A stretch of DNA of 64,000 nucleotides from Lactiplantibacillus plantarum EGD-AQ4 (GTDB lineage Bacteria > Bacillota > Bacilli > Lactobacillales > Lactobacillaceae). The notes under the pieces are model-generated. The model saw nothing but the letters and a program-made list of their open reading frames with translations, ran no database searches and had not been told where the DNA came from. Made by a program: the position numbers and the translations under genes. Location: the NCBI RefSeq assembly GCF_000463075.2, contig NZ_AVAQ01000023.1:162252-226251 (forward strand), read 5' to 3'. This document shows, one piece after another, positions 7,561 through 16,546 of the stretch. Position 1 is the first letter of the stretch, and every line of letters starts with the position of its first letter.

Positions 7561-8745
7561 TTAAGCTAAACAAGCAACAATGCGTTTGGCTGCTTCCTGA
7601 ACGTTTTTAGGGTCAGTGGCCAGATTGAGCCGCACAAATCCTTTATCAGCTGGGCTGAACCATTCCCCAAAATCAACCGCAATATGACATCGATCTTGAA
7701 TAAAGGTTTTGGCGTTTTCTGGTTGCACATAGGCCCGTAAATCCAGCCATGTCAGATAGGTACCTTGCAATTCCGACAACACCAACTTCGGCGCCTGAGC
7801 GGCAAAAGTCGTTTGCAAATAATGATAGTTATCGCGGATGATGGCCAACACTTGGTCTAGCCAGGCAGCCCCAGACTGATAGGCGGCTTGACCAGCAACC
7901 TGTCCCAACACACTAATTTCCGTCTGGCTGAAGCGGCCAATCTGATCATCGTAGCGCTGCCGTAACTCAGGATTGGGAATAATCACGTGCGAGTTTAGCA
8001 GTGACGCAATATTGAACGTCTTTGATGGCGCGTTGACCACGATTAGCCGGTCATTGAAGCGCCCATCCGCGACGGATAGCGCAGATTGGAACGGATGAGT
8101 AGCCCGGTCAATTTCTAAGTCCTGATGAATCTCATCAGAAATGACGAGGACATGGTATTGTTCGCATAACGCTAACAAGCGGGTCTGTTCCGCTTCCGTC
8201 CAGATGCGGCCGACCGGATTATGCGGTGAGCACTGAATGAACAGGCGGACCTCATTAGCCTTGATTTTGCGTTCCACATCGTCAAAATCAATCGTGTAAT
8301 GGCCCTGGTCATTGCGTAATTCAGATGTAACCAGTTGCCGATGATTGTCCCGGACAGCGTTGAAGAATGGATAGTAGACCGGTGTCAAAATCAACACGCC
8401 ATCACCCGGTTGCGTCAAAATATTGACCAACGCATACAGCGAATTGACGACGCCACTGCCAAACCGAATCCAGTCCCGCTGAATGTCAACGCCATGGCGG
8501 GTCTTCTGCCAGTCGATAAAGGCTTGATAATATGAATCTGGGGTAATCGAGTACCCGTAGACACCGTGTGCCACCCGTTCCTGCAAAGCCTGCGTGACTG
8601 CTTCGGGTACCTTGAACTCCATGTCTGCGACCCACATTGGCAACAGATTCGCATCCCCATAACGCGTTTGTAGTGCGTCCCATTTGAGTGAATCCGTATG
8701 TTGCCGAGTCGTTGCATATTGCTTAATAAATGCCGTCTTATCCAT
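7561..8745 (-). CDS. patB: MalY/PatB family C-S lyase (cystathionine beta-lyase type aminotransferase)
   Basis: A 394-residue fold-type I PLP enzyme. MWVADMEFKVPEAV near the N terminus and VISDEIHQDLE in the middle are hallmarks of the MalY/PatB group, and the PLP lysine is K242 in NAPSKTFN. These enzymes cleave C-S bonds of cystathionine or related thioethers, giving homocysteine, pyruvate and ammonia, and so take part in methionine synthesis or sulfur-volatile formation. The gene follows a T-box leader with a probable Met specifier, which fits this role. AGAGGGACG precedes the ATG. The precise substrate cannot be told from sequence. Confidence 0.9.
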   Translation of the reverse strand: MDKTAFIKQYATTRQHTDSLKWDALQTRYGDANLLPMWVADMEFKVPEAVTQALQERVAHGVYGYSITPDSYYQAFIDWQKTRHGVDIQRDWIRFGSGVVNSLYALVNILTQPGDGVLILTPVYYPFFNAVRDNHRQLVTSELRNDQGHYTIDFDDVERKIKANEVRLFIQCSPHNPVGRIWTEAEQTRLLALCEQYHVLVISDEIHQDLEIDRATHPFQSALSVADGRFNDRLIVVNAPSKTFNIASLLNSHVIIPNPELRQRYDDQIGRFSQTEISVLGQVAGQAAYQSGAAWLDQVLAIIRDNYHYLQTTFAAQAPKLVLSELQGTYLTWLDLRAYVQPENAKTFIQDRCHIAVDFGEWFSPADKGFVRLNLATDPKNVQEAAKRIVACLA

Positions 8746-8775
8746 TCAATCGTCCCTCTTTCATCAAAAAAACAT

Positions 8776-9040
8776 CAAAAAAACTTCGCCCTTAGTCTAT
8801 CTTCTAAGGACGAAGTTTATACTCCGCGGTACCACCTACATTACAGCTGCCTGTCACTCGCGCAACTTAATCGTTACGTTCAACCAGGCTATCGGTGGTC
8901 GATCCGGGCTAACAGCGTCAACCGTCAGCCAACTCCGAGTTCATCTTCACAAGCCACCAATCGTCAAATCACACCACTTCTTTGACTCGCTGAACATTCA
9001 TGACTCGCTACTCTTCTCATCAACATTTAATTTTTACATT
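8776..9040 (-). promoter_or_regulatory. T-box riboswitch leader, probably Met-specific
   Basis: On the minus strand the conserved T-box AGGTGGTACCGCGG is at 8824-8837. It is followed by a terminator hairpin AAACTTCGTCCTTAG / CTAAGGGCGAAGTTT with a T-run. Upstream lies a stem I with GAGAAGAGTA (9009-9018) and a specifier region GTGAAG-ATG-AACTC, with the codon at 8942-8944. ATG in this position, together with the downstream C-S lyase gene, points to uncharged tRNA-Met as the signal. The T-box itself is clear; the specifier is inferred by hand. Confidence 0.88.
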
Positions 9041-9071
9041 GGTACTAAATTACAACGTCGCCACTGAAATG

Positions 9072-9584
9072 TCAACTAACGATTTCAAATTGCGGCTGAC
9101 CTGCAACTTGGTAACCATCTAAGCGCTGATCACCAGTCGGAAAAGCTCCGGTCTGTAAGAATCGTTTAGCTTGCATGACACGCGGTGAACTATTCGCCCA
9201 AGTCAAGTCAGCCAAATCAATGCGAACGGCTCCCGCCGAAACTGCAGCTGTATATTCTGGGCGTTTTGTCAATAATTGCCCGCCGACTGGCTCAAGTAAA
9301 TAATAAATATTAATCAAGGTTGTTGGTAGTTCTAATGATGCAAGTGCTGGAATCGTCAATTGTACGGCGCCTAATTGCTTGGAAATAATCGTTTTTAATC
9401 CGGTTTGAAGTTGTGCGATTTGACTAACGGCCTCACTCAATGTGGCCCGCGTCGTCACTGGTGTTGTCACAAGATCATAACGATTTTTAAATGGTCCCAC
9501 GAGACACTTATTCAGAACCATGGACGTCGAATCACCAATGATACCGCAAACAAATAATGGACTACTTGTTGGTTCGTTAATCAT
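9072..9584 (-). CDS. Hypothetical protein
   Basis: A 170-residue soluble protein with no signal, membrane segment or known motif that I recognise. ATG 9584 is preferred over an ATG eight codons earlier because AGAAGG lies nine bases before it while the earlier one has no site. The gene lies directly upstream of the T-box leader, in the same direction, and is expected to be transcribed separately. Function unknown. Confidence 0.5.
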   Translation of the reverse strand: MINEPTSSPLFVCGIIGDSTSMVLNKCLVGPFKNRYDLVTTPVTTRATLSEAVSQIAQLQTGLKTIISKQLGAVQLTIPALASLELPTTLINIYYLLEPVGGQLLTKRPEYTAAVSAGAVRIDLADLTWANSSPRVMQAKRFLQTGAFPTGDQRLDGYQVAGQPQFEIVS

Positions 9585-9734
9585 CAAATTTTGCCTTCTC
9601 TCAGTCATATGATTAAACAGATAAATTGATTATTCTATAAAAATATAACAATTACATTTTACCCTAGATTTTATGATAAGAATCCAAAAAGAAGCGTGGT
9701 GTTGTGAATATTTAACAACTTTTAATAAGTGTAT

Positions 9735-9779
9735 GAAAAAAATCGAGCCTTGGCTACCAAAAAGCACAAGGTTCGATTC
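9735..9779 (-). terminator. Intrinsic terminator
   Basis: Minus-strand hairpin AATCGAACCTTG / CAAGGCTCGATT followed by seven T. It ends the transcript of the membrane protein gene at 9798-10436. Confidence 0.8.
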
Positions 9780-9797
9780 ATTTTCTCATTCAGATCA

Positions 9798-10436
9798 TTA
9801 ATTAGTTTGCACGTCCGCGGTATTGATGAACGACTGTGCAGGAACTCGAATCAACCAGCGCGTCATGGCTTGATGGCCAACATGCATGCCAAGACCGTTC
9901 CAGAATGACGGTTGATAGGTCGCCGTCAACTTCATGGCATAGGCTTTTTCATGCTTACGGTCTTCTTTGGCCAATTGCTTCTGCGACCATGGAATCCCCG
10001 CGTCGGCCACCTTAACTTGTGACAGATTCGTCACGACTGTTGCTTTATTGCTAGAAACGGTGTACTTGGCGCCGTCGACCCAGTAATTGTAAATATGAAC
10101 CGGCTTCTTGGTCGTGCCACGGTCGACCGTGACGTAATACGAGCCGTTAGTCCCGACACGCAACACGAGCGGTTCGACCGAATATGATACTTTGACATCC
10201 TTTGAATCGGTGAGGTTGACTTGATTACTGAACGTCACGTAGCCCATCCCAACTAGCAATCCTAGACTGACGATTAATTCGACAGCGGTAATAAGAAGAT
10301 TTCCCCATTCAAATGTGTGCTTACGCTCTACGATCATTTTGATGCGTCGGACGCGGATGTGGTGGAAAACCCACACAACTAACGCCAACACGATGATCCA
10401 AGCAATGATTCCAATCCAATTCCATGCAGAAGTCAT
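9798..10436 (-). CDS. Membrane-anchored hypothetical protein
   Basis: A 212-residue protein with two membrane segments near the N terminus (WNWIGIIAWIIVLALVVWVF and a second near residues 43-66). About 140 residues of probably extracytoplasmic beta-rich sequence follow. ATG 10436 is chosen; the longer frame starts with a TTG that lies inside the likely ribosome binding region AGAAAGGG. It resembles conserved lactobacillus membrane proteins of unknown role. It is monocistronic, with its own terminator. Confidence 0.6.
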   Translation of the reverse strand: MTSAWNWIGIIAWIIVLALVVWVFHHIRVRRIKMIVERKHTFEWGNLLITAVELIVSLGLLVGMGYVTFSNQVNLTDSKDVKVSYSVEPLVLRVGTNGSYYVTVDRGTTKKPVHIYNYWVDGAKYTVSSNKATVVTNLSQVKVADAGIPWSQKQLAKEDRKHEKAYAMKLTATYQPSFWNGLGMHVGHQAMTRWLIRVPAQSFINTADVQTN

Positions 10437-10630
10437 TGATTGCCAACCCTTTCTCAATTACATTATTATGTTCTAATTGTAAATAATCCGCTCCCAAATA
10501 ACAAGTAATCCAACAAAATCACCCTTAATCTTCCCTAGTCAGATTGTGAAAATAATCACTGGAAACGGTGCCAATGTTAACGGATTCATGGTAAAATAAA
10601 GTTATTAACTTGTAGAAAGAAGGCGTACAC

Positions 10631-10948
10631 ATGATCGCATCACTGATTTATTGGGTCGTTGTGGTTGGTCTGATCGTCTGGGGTGTCTGGATGGCCATCC
10701 TCTCCGCTTACTGGGCAAGCCAAAAACAAAACGGCAACATTTTCTTTATTGCAATTATGAATACCTTAGGTGCCTTAGCCGGGCTGTTAGTTTGGTGGGT
10801 CTTTAATAATCAAGACTGGCAATATTACTGGTTATCCAGCACCGTCAAGACAACTAATCTCTTAGGCATCGTCTTAATCTGCTACGTGGTCTTGATCGTC
10901 ATCGAGTTCATCCAAGGCCGCGGTATCAAGCCTGAAGCTGCCAAATAA
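10631..10948 (+). CDS. Small three-segment membrane protein
   Basis: A 105-residue product with three clear membrane segments near 4-26, 36-58 and 78-98, joined by short loops, and a short charged tail. AAGAAGG precedes the ATG and a terminator follows. It resembles small lactobacillus membrane proteins without assigned role. It is transcribed away from the divergent membrane-anchored protein gene. Confidence 0.6.
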   Translation: MIASLIYWVVVVGLIVWGVWMAILSAYWASQKQNGNIFFIAIMNTLGALAGLLVWWVFNNQDWQYYWLSSTVKTTNLLGIVLICYVVLIVIEFIQGRGIKPEAAK

Positions 10949-10963
10949 GGGTCAGCTCGAGTC

Positions 10964-10992
10964 ACGTCTAGAAATCATTCTAGGCGTTTTTT
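10964..10992 (+). terminator. Intrinsic terminator
   Basis: Stem CGTCTAGAA / TTCTAGGCG with a G-T pair, a short ATCA loop and a run of six T, right after the small membrane protein gene. Confidence 0.85.
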
Positions 10993-11053
10993 GTTGCCAA
11001 TTTTTACCCCACCTGGCTCTGATTCAACGTGACTGCTCGCCCACCAGCACGAC

Positions 11054-11206
11054 ATGACCTTCCGTGAACAGTTTGTGCAACAATATGCTAATTCGCCATT
11101 CAGCAGCACTAATGACCGGACGATTTCAGTTAACTTGACCAAAGGACGTCACATTCCAAACATGAGACACCATCTGCCTCGCTATTACGTCTTAAAGTTT
11201 GGTTAG
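11054..11206 (+). pseudogene. Possible short ORF or gene remnant of 50 codons
   Basis: An ATG opens a frame of 50 codons beginning MTFREQFVQQYANSPF and ending RYYVLKFG before a TAG. There is no convincing ribosome binding site and no recognised family. The composition looks protein-like, so it may be a real small gene or the remains of one. The rest of 10993-11235 shows nothing else. Confidence 0.2.
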
Positions 11207-11235
11207 CCCTCAATCAGTCTTAACTGTCCTCCTAG

Positions 11236-11281
11236 CAAAAAATGGTCTTGAGGCGCTTAATTCAGCCTGCAAAACCATTTT
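11236..11281 (-). terminator. Intrinsic terminator of the amylase gene
   Basis: Minus-strand imperfect stem AAAATGGTTTTG / CAAGACCATTTT followed by T-rich sequence, about 40 nt after the amylase stop codon. Confidence 0.7.
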
Positions 11282-11317
11282 CAGCTCTTCTCTTAATCAA
11301 TCAACTCAACCTAATCG

Positions 11318-13042
11318 TTAGGCCAACGTCAACTCAAAGCCGCCAGCCGTCAACTGACCATCAACGACGCCCGCCGCCATCAGTGATGTAGGCGCTGTGG
11401 TTGCAGCCACGCCCGTTGTACCGAGGTTAAAACGACCGGTAATCGTTTGTTCAGCGTCCGTGCGGGTCAACGTCAAAGACTGGCCCTCAATCGACCAAGT
11501 GAGTGTACTAGTCGCTAAGAAGTCTGCCTGTTGCCGTCGGAATTTAATCAGCGCGGTCACAAACTCCCGAACTTGTTGAGCACGGTCATCCGGATGCCAA
11601 TTCATGCACCGCCGATTGTCCGGATCAGCGCCACCGGCCATCGCTACCTCGGTCCCATAATAAACACAGGGACTCCCAGGCAATAACATCAATAACGTCA
11701 ACGCTGATTTGAATTTCGTCAGGTCACCATGTAACGTCGTCAATAAGCGCGGCGTATCATGCGTGTCCAGTGCGTTGAACATTGCCTGCTGGTTGGGTTG
11801 GCGATACATCATCAATTCCAGATTAGTTTTACCAACATAGTCCGCCAAGCTCAACTGACCATTAAATAACGCCAAGATTGGTTGGGTCAACGGGTAGTTC
11901 ATCACCGCATTGAATTGGCCATTACCGACCAACGCTTGACTACTGTGCCACGATTCGCCCAAGAGATAAATATCGGGTTTGACGGCTCGTAACGCCCCAC
12001 ACAGTTGGCGCCAAAAGCCATGGTCGACCTCATCCGCGACATCAAAGCGCCAAGCATCGATGCCAAACTGTTCGACCCAGTACTTGGTCACGTCAATTAG
12101 ATAAGCCTGAACGGCCGGATTTTGGGTGTTCACCTTTGGCATGGCAGCACCCGTCGCAAACGTCTCATAATTCAATTGATGAGTCTGCGGATCCCGTCCC
12201 ACAGGCCAGCCATGAATATGGAACCAGTCCGCAAAGCGCGACTGTTGTCCGTGTTTGACGACATCTTGCCACTGGGGTGACTGTTCGCCAAAATGATTGA
12301 ACACGGCGTCTAGCATTACGCGCATCCCGCGGGCGTGGGCCCCGTCGACCAATGCTTGAAAGTCGGCCTTCGTGCCAAAATGCGGGTCGATTTCAAAGTG
12401 GTCGATCGTATCGTACTTATGATTGGACGGTGAGGCAAAAATCGGACATAAATAGAGGCCATTGACACCCAGTGCCGCTAAATCATCCAAGTGTGCAATA
12501 ATGCCAGCTAAGTCGCCACCGTAAAACGAGTCTCGTTTAACCGTCCCCGCGCCCCATGGTTGAACGTTAGCGGGATCATTGTGGGCGTCACCATTCGCGA
12601 ACCGTTCTGGAAAGATTTGGTACCAGACGGTGTCCTTGACCCAAGCAGGCGGCAATTCCGCGTCGCTCACGTGTAAATAAGGCATATGGAAATAATTGGC
12701 AACTGTCTGCCAATTGGTGGGATCATCCGCAAAAAAGCCACCCTCCCCGTAACCGATTGTCTGACCGGCCATATCCGTTAACAGGAAGGCATACACGACC
12801 CGGTTCGTCGGGACGGTCAGCGTTGCTTGCCAATATTGATTGCTCTGCGTTGCCAAACCAGGCGCTAAGGCCATCCGTTGCAAATCTGTGGTCCCTTCCT
12901 GCCATAAATAGGAATCTGCAAATAAAAGTTCGATCTGAGCGATGTCATCACGCGCGGTTTGAATCCGGACCTGTAACTGATGATCCGCCAGTACCGCAGT
13001 ATCTTCGCTTTCAGGACGATGACTAATTCCAGCTAGTTGCAT
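11318..13042 (-). CDS. GH13 maltogenic amylase / neopullulanase-type alpha-glycosidase
   Basis: A 574-residue cytoplasmic glycosidase. Residues 1 to about 120 resemble the CBM34-like N-terminal domain of the GH13_20 group. The catalytic barrel follows, starting at VWYQIFPERFANGD. The expected catalytic residues are present: nucleophile D334 in WRFDVADE, acid/base E363 in LLGESWH, and the transition-state aspartate in LDTHDTPRLL. A small beta domain ends the protein. Enzymes of this type hydrolyse cyclodextrins, maltodextrins or pullulan to maltose or panose. There is no signal peptide, so substrates are imported. A cre site lies just upstream of the ribosome binding site, implying glucose repression. 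Confidence 0.92.
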   Translation of the reverse strand: MQLAGISHRPESEDTAVLADHQLQVRIQTARDDIAQIELLFADSYLWQEGTTDLQRMALAPGLATQSNQYWQATLTVPTNRVVYAFLLTDMAGQTIGYGEGGFFADDPTNWQTVANYFHMPYLHVSDAELPPAWVKDTVWYQIFPERFANGDAHNDPANVQPWGAGTVKRDSFYGGDLAGIIAHLDDLAALGVNGLYLCPIFASPSNHKYDTIDHFEIDPHFGTKADFQALVDGAHARGMRVMLDAVFNHFGEQSPQWQDVVKHGQQSRFADWFHIHGWPVGRDPQTHQLNYETFATGAAMPKVNTQNPAVQAYLIDVTKYWVEQFGIDAWRFDVADEVDHGFWRQLCGALRAVKPDIYLLGESWHSSQALVGNGQFNAVMNYPLTQPILALFNGQLSLADYVGKTNLELMMYRQPNQQAMFNALDTHDTPRLLTTLHGDLTKFKSALTLLMLLPGSPCVYYGTEVAMAGGADPDNRRCMNWHPDDRAQQVREFVTALIKFRRQQADFLATSTLTWSIEGQSLTLTRTDAEQTITGRFNLGTTGVAATTAPTSLMAAGVVDGQLTAGGFELTLA

Positions 13043-13063
13043 ATTAATTAAATCTCCTTTTCC

Positions 13064-13077
13064 TGTAATCGTTTACA
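13064..13077 (-). promoter_or_regulatory. cre site (CcpA operator) of the amylase gene
   Basis: The minus strand reads TGTAAACGATTACA, a full match to the cre consensus TGWAANCGNTNWCA. It lies 22 bp upstream of the amylase start, between promoter and ribosome binding site, where CcpA binding would repress. Confidence 0.85.
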
Positions 13078-13116
13078 TTATTTTGTGCATTGTGTTGGTT
13101 ATTCTTTAGCATTAAC

Positions 13117-14036
13117 GATGATTGAATCATGCTATTTTACAAGTTCAAGTGCTGCCAGCTGAGGCCCGCTGGAAACAAAGCAAATCACTGTAAACCTTCT
13201 GTGGTAGCTGCGTCCTACGCCGGCTTCCAGGCATTCTGGGCAATGGCCGGAACGTGGTGGACACAGATTTAAGCCGAAGCCCACGTCTTAAATACTGGTC
13301 TTTCACTAACCAAGCAAAGGACGCTTGCTAAGTGAAATTTCACCACTTGGCCTTGCCCAGAATACCTTCCAGCCGGGATGGAATTCGAAAGGCGGACATT
13401 TGCGGACCCAATTTTTTGTTGGATTAGTCGTTGGTTCCATAAGTACACGGGAATTTTGATATTGAACTGTCAGACTTATTTCTAACAATTGCTAGATGCT
13501 CTACTTATGAGTTAATGCTTCGGACACGCGGCTTCGCCTAACTTGTCAGAACCTTCTCTAGTCGTCAGAAATAACAATCTTGAATTCTGAGTGCGGGCTA
13601 TTTGATCGGCTAAATTCAAGACTAGTCACCACTTGAATTTAGCGGCATTAAGATGTACGAATAATATTCAGGTAATCTTCTCAGTAACCGAATACCATAA
13701 TTCAGCATCAATACCGATTGAATGTTTGCCTGAAGGACCAGTCACTAAATATTCAATGACCAATTATACCCAGATAGGTGGCTGTTCATTCGCCATTCGA
13801 GCGGGTTCCCGACCGGAGGGGCTGGCTGACAATGCTCAAGGGCGAAATTCTTCTTGTCCGGGTGGTTTTCCCGGGCTAGAAGAAGACTCGTATTTGAAAT
13901 TGCGCAGTGGGTTTCTGCGTGAGTTCAAATCGATGTCCGCCCTGTTCCAGCGTTGTCAGCCAGCCCCGGAGGTCGGAATAGGGCGCGCCTCCGCTGACGA
14001 ACAGCAATCCAACTTAGCGCGCTTTAATCATGATTC
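13117..14036 (+). mobile_element. 920-bp non-coding repeat element with terminal inverted repeats, copy A
   Basis: It matches 38183-39105 along its length, with two strongly conserved blocks (about 13140-13400 and 13725-14036) and a diverged middle. The ends are inverted repeats: left GATGATTGAATCATGCTA, right TAGCGCGCTTTAATCAT. Block 1 holds a long hairpin from TTCTGGGCAA (about 13238) to TTGCCCAGAA (about 13363). Block 2 is closed by a 19-bp stem (13818-13836 with 13949-13967) enclosing two smaller hairpins. No frame is conserved between copies, so it is not protein-coding. It may be a MITE-like element or a structured RNA locus. It lies between divergent amylase and thrC. Confidence 0.7.
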
Positions 14037-14175
14037 ACGACAAGTTAACCAGCACCATACGTATGATTTTGTAACCAATTTACTAAAATTATCCTCATGA
14101 TTTTGGTGAAAACGTCCCCGTTCGTCGTATTTTTAGTGTATGATTTAGTCAAAATCAGTTGAAAGGACGTTATCT

Positions 14176-15669
14176 ATGAACACACTTTATCGCAGTACCC
14201 GGGAAACTGCAAGCCACACTATGACGTCATCACAGGCCGTCTTGCAAGGCCTCACGCCAGATGGTGGTTTGTTCGTTCCGGTCACCCTTCCGACCGCCGA
14301 CTTTGACTTCGAACAACTAGCCAATATGAGTTATCAAGAAGTGGCTTACGAGGTCTTAAAGCTCTTCTTCACCGACTATACCGCTGAAGAACTGCACGCC
14401 TGCATCGATGCTGCGTATGGCGATCAATTTGATGATCCTGCCATCGCACCGGTTACGAAGCATGGCAACCAGTATTACCTTGAATTGTTTCATGGACCAA
14501 CGATTGCCTTCAAGGACTTGGCACTGCAAATTTTACCGCATTTAATGACAACTGCCGTCAAAAAGAACCACTTGGAATCCGAAATCGTTATTTTAGCAGC
14601 GACTTCTGGAGATACCGGTAAAGCAGCAATGGCTGGTTTTGCGGATGTCGACCAAACCAAGATCATCGTCTTCTATCCTAAGGACGGGGTCAGCGCGATT
14701 CAGAAGCAACAAATGATTACCCAAACTGGTGACAATACGAACGTCGTCGCCATTAACGGTAACTTTGATGAGGCACAAACAACGGTCAAGCAACTACTGA
14801 ACGACCCACAGTTACGTCAACGTTTAGCTGACCACCAGTACCAATTCTCTAGTGCTAATTCAATCAACATCGGCCGGCTCTTCCCGCAAGTGGCGTACTA
14901 CGTCTATACTTACGCCCAATTGATTCACCAGGGCCACATCAAAAATGGCGATACTGTCAATTTCAGTGTTCCAACCGGGAATTTCGGCGACATTTTAGCG
15001 GGCTACTATGCCAAACAACTGGGCACGCCAATTCACAAATTAGTGTGTGCCTCGAACCGTAATAACGTCCTGACAGACTTTTTCAACACCGGAACTTATG
15101 ACAAAAATCGGGAATTTTATTTGACCAGCTCGCCTTCAATGGACATCCTGGTTTCCAGTAACTTGGAACGCTTGATTTTCTATCTGACGGGTGAGGATCC
15201 ACTGGCAACGGCGCAACTCATGCAGGACTTGCAAACTAAGGGCAGCTATACGATTACGCCGGCAATGCGCGCCAATCTAGCTGACTTCTGGGCGGGCTTC
15301 GTAACTGAAAATCAGGACCAGGACGAAATTCACCACTTAAATCACGCCCATCACTATACGATTGACCCACACACGGCCGTCGCTTCCGCGGTCGCCAAGC
15401 AGTATCGCAATGCGACTAAGGATCAGCGGCCAATGGTGGTCGTTTCAACGGCCAGTCCGTACAAGTTCCCACAAGCCGTTTTAACCGCGATTACGGGGGA
15501 ACCCACGGCGGTCGATGGCCTGACTGCGGTCGATCAGCTGCATGACCTGATTCAAACGCCGATTCCACCAACGGTCACCGCATTACGTACGGCTCCCGTT
15601 CGCCACAATCGGGTCGCGGCTGTCGATAAAATGGGTGCGACAATCGAATCAATTTTAAATGTCAATTAG
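14176..15669 (+). CDS. thrC: Threonine synthase
   Basis: A 497-residue PLP enzyme of the long threonine synthase group, converting O-phosphohomoserine to threonine and phosphate. The N terminus carries YRSTRETASHTMTSSQAVLQ and GLTPDGGLFVP. The PLP lysine is K113 in HGPTIAFKDLAL. The phosphate-binding loop is ATSGDTGKAA. The start is preceded by AAAGGACG. Other thr genes (hom, thrB) are not in the window, so it stands apart from the usual operon. The repeat element ends 140 bp upstream. A HAD phosphatase gene follows closely and may be cotranscribed. Confidence 0.95.
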   Translation: MNTLYRSTRETASHTMTSSQAVLQGLTPDGGLFVPVTLPTADFDFEQLANMSYQEVAYEVLKLFFTDYTAEELHACIDAAYGDQFDDPAIAPVTKHGNQYYLELFHGPTIAFKDLALQILPHLMTTAVKKNHLESEIVILAATSGDTGKAAMAGFADVDQTKIIVFYPKDGVSAIQKQQMITQTGDNTNVVAINGNFDEAQTTVKQLLNDPQLRQRLADHQYQFSSANSINIGRLFPQVAYYVYTYAQLIHQGHIKNGDTVNFSVPTGNFGDILAGYYAKQLGTPIHKLVCASNRNNVLTDFFNTGTYDKNREFYLTSSPSMDILVSSNLERLIFYLTGEDPLATAQLMQDLQTKGSYTITPAMRANLADFWAGFVTENQDQDEIHHLNHAHHYTIDPHTAVASAVAKQYRNATKDQRPMVVVSTASPYKFPQAVLTAITGEPTAVDGLTAVDQLHDLIQTPIPPTVTALRTAPVRHNRVAAVDKMGATIESILNVN

Positions 15670-15683
15670 AAAGTGTGACTAGA

Positions 15684-16481
15684 ATGATTACGACAATTGC
15701 TTTAGACTTAGATAACACGTTGCTCACTTCTGACAAGACGATTTCGCCACGCACCGAAGCCGTCCTAAAACAACTCCACGCGGCAGGCAAACGGATCGTG
15801 CTGTGTACTGGCCGGCCAATTAAGGCGATCCAACCCTACTTGGCCCAACTCGAACTGACGCAACCCAGCGACTACGCCATCACTTTTAATGGCGGGCTCG
15901 TGCAACAGAACACGACCGGCGATGTGCTGGCACGAACGAGCGTCACCAAGAAGGACCTGCAACCGCTGTTTGAACAAGCTCAACGCGACCACTTCTACTT
16001 GGATGTGATTGATTTAAAGCAAGTCTACTCGATCACTGACCTCGGTAAATCACCGTATGAAGATTTCTTGCAAGGCCTGATGCCATTTCAAAACGTTGCC
16101 TTTGCGGACCTGCCCGATGATGATTTGTTCGGCAAAGTCGTTAGTGCTGGTAAGGATGCCAAAACCGTCCAAGCCCAATTGCCAAGTCAAATCACCGACT
16201 TCTTCCACGTGGTCCCATCGCGGCGGACACTGTTGGAATTCCTACCACCACACACTGATAAAGCTAGTGGGTTGAAGCAGCTCCTCGGCCACTTTGACGA
16301 AGATTACGATAATCTGATGGCTTTCGGCGATGAAGAAAACGACTTAGGAATGTTGACCGCTGCTAAAGTCGGCGTGGCGATGGCAAACGCAATTCCAGCG
16401 GTTAAAGCTGCGACTGATTTTGACACATTGTCGAATGACGACGATGGGGTCGCTGTCTTTCTCGAGAACTATTTCAAATAA
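15684..16481 (+). CDS. Cof-type HAD-IIB sugar/nucleotide phosphatase
   Basis: A 265-residue HAD hydrolase with motif I ALDLDNTLL (nucleophile and acid/base aspartates), motif II CTGRP, and the C-terminal motif GDEENDLGML. The cap is of type IIB as in Cof/YxeH/YidA phosphatases, which remove phosphate from small sugar phosphates or cofactors such as flavin or pyridoxal phosphates. ATG 15684 matches the family start; a GTG three codons upstream is possible. It lies 14 nt after thrC and ends in a terminator, so they probably form one transcript. Confidence 0.88.
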   Translation: MITTIALDLDNTLLTSDKTISPRTEAVLKQLHAAGKRIVLCTGRPIKAIQPYLAQLELTQPSDYAITFNGGLVQQNTTGDVLARTSVTKKDLQPLFEQAQRDHFYLDVIDLKQVYSITDLGKSPYEDFLQGLMPFQNVAFADLPDDDLFGKVVSAGKDAKTVQAQLPSQITDFFHVVPSRRTLLEFLPPHTDKASGLKQLLGHFDEDYDNLMAFGDEENDLGMLTAAKVGVAMANAIPAVKAATDFDTLSNDDDGVAVFLENYFK

Positions 16482-16486
16482 CATTC

Positions 16487-16515
16487 AAAAGGAGCCTCTT
16501 GCAGGCTTCTTTTTT
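16487..16515 (+). terminator. Intrinsic terminator after thrC-HAD
   Basis: Stem AAGGAGCCT / AGGCTTCTT around a CTTGC loop, with six T following. Confidence 0.85.
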
Positions 16516-16546
16516 GAGTTAAAATCAAACGAATGAGGTGTCATTA

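Noticed and set aside
8684..9067. Plus-strand frames of 95-127 codons
   Set aside because: They are antisense to the T-box leader and the start of the C-S lyase gene.
13117..14036. Insertion sequence with transposase
   Set aside because: Despite terminal inverted repeats, no transposase or fragment of one can be read in any frame of either copy.
13633..14100. 155-codon plus-strand frame inside repeat copy A
   Set aside because: The frame is not kept in copy B and runs through RNA-like stems; it has no binding site.
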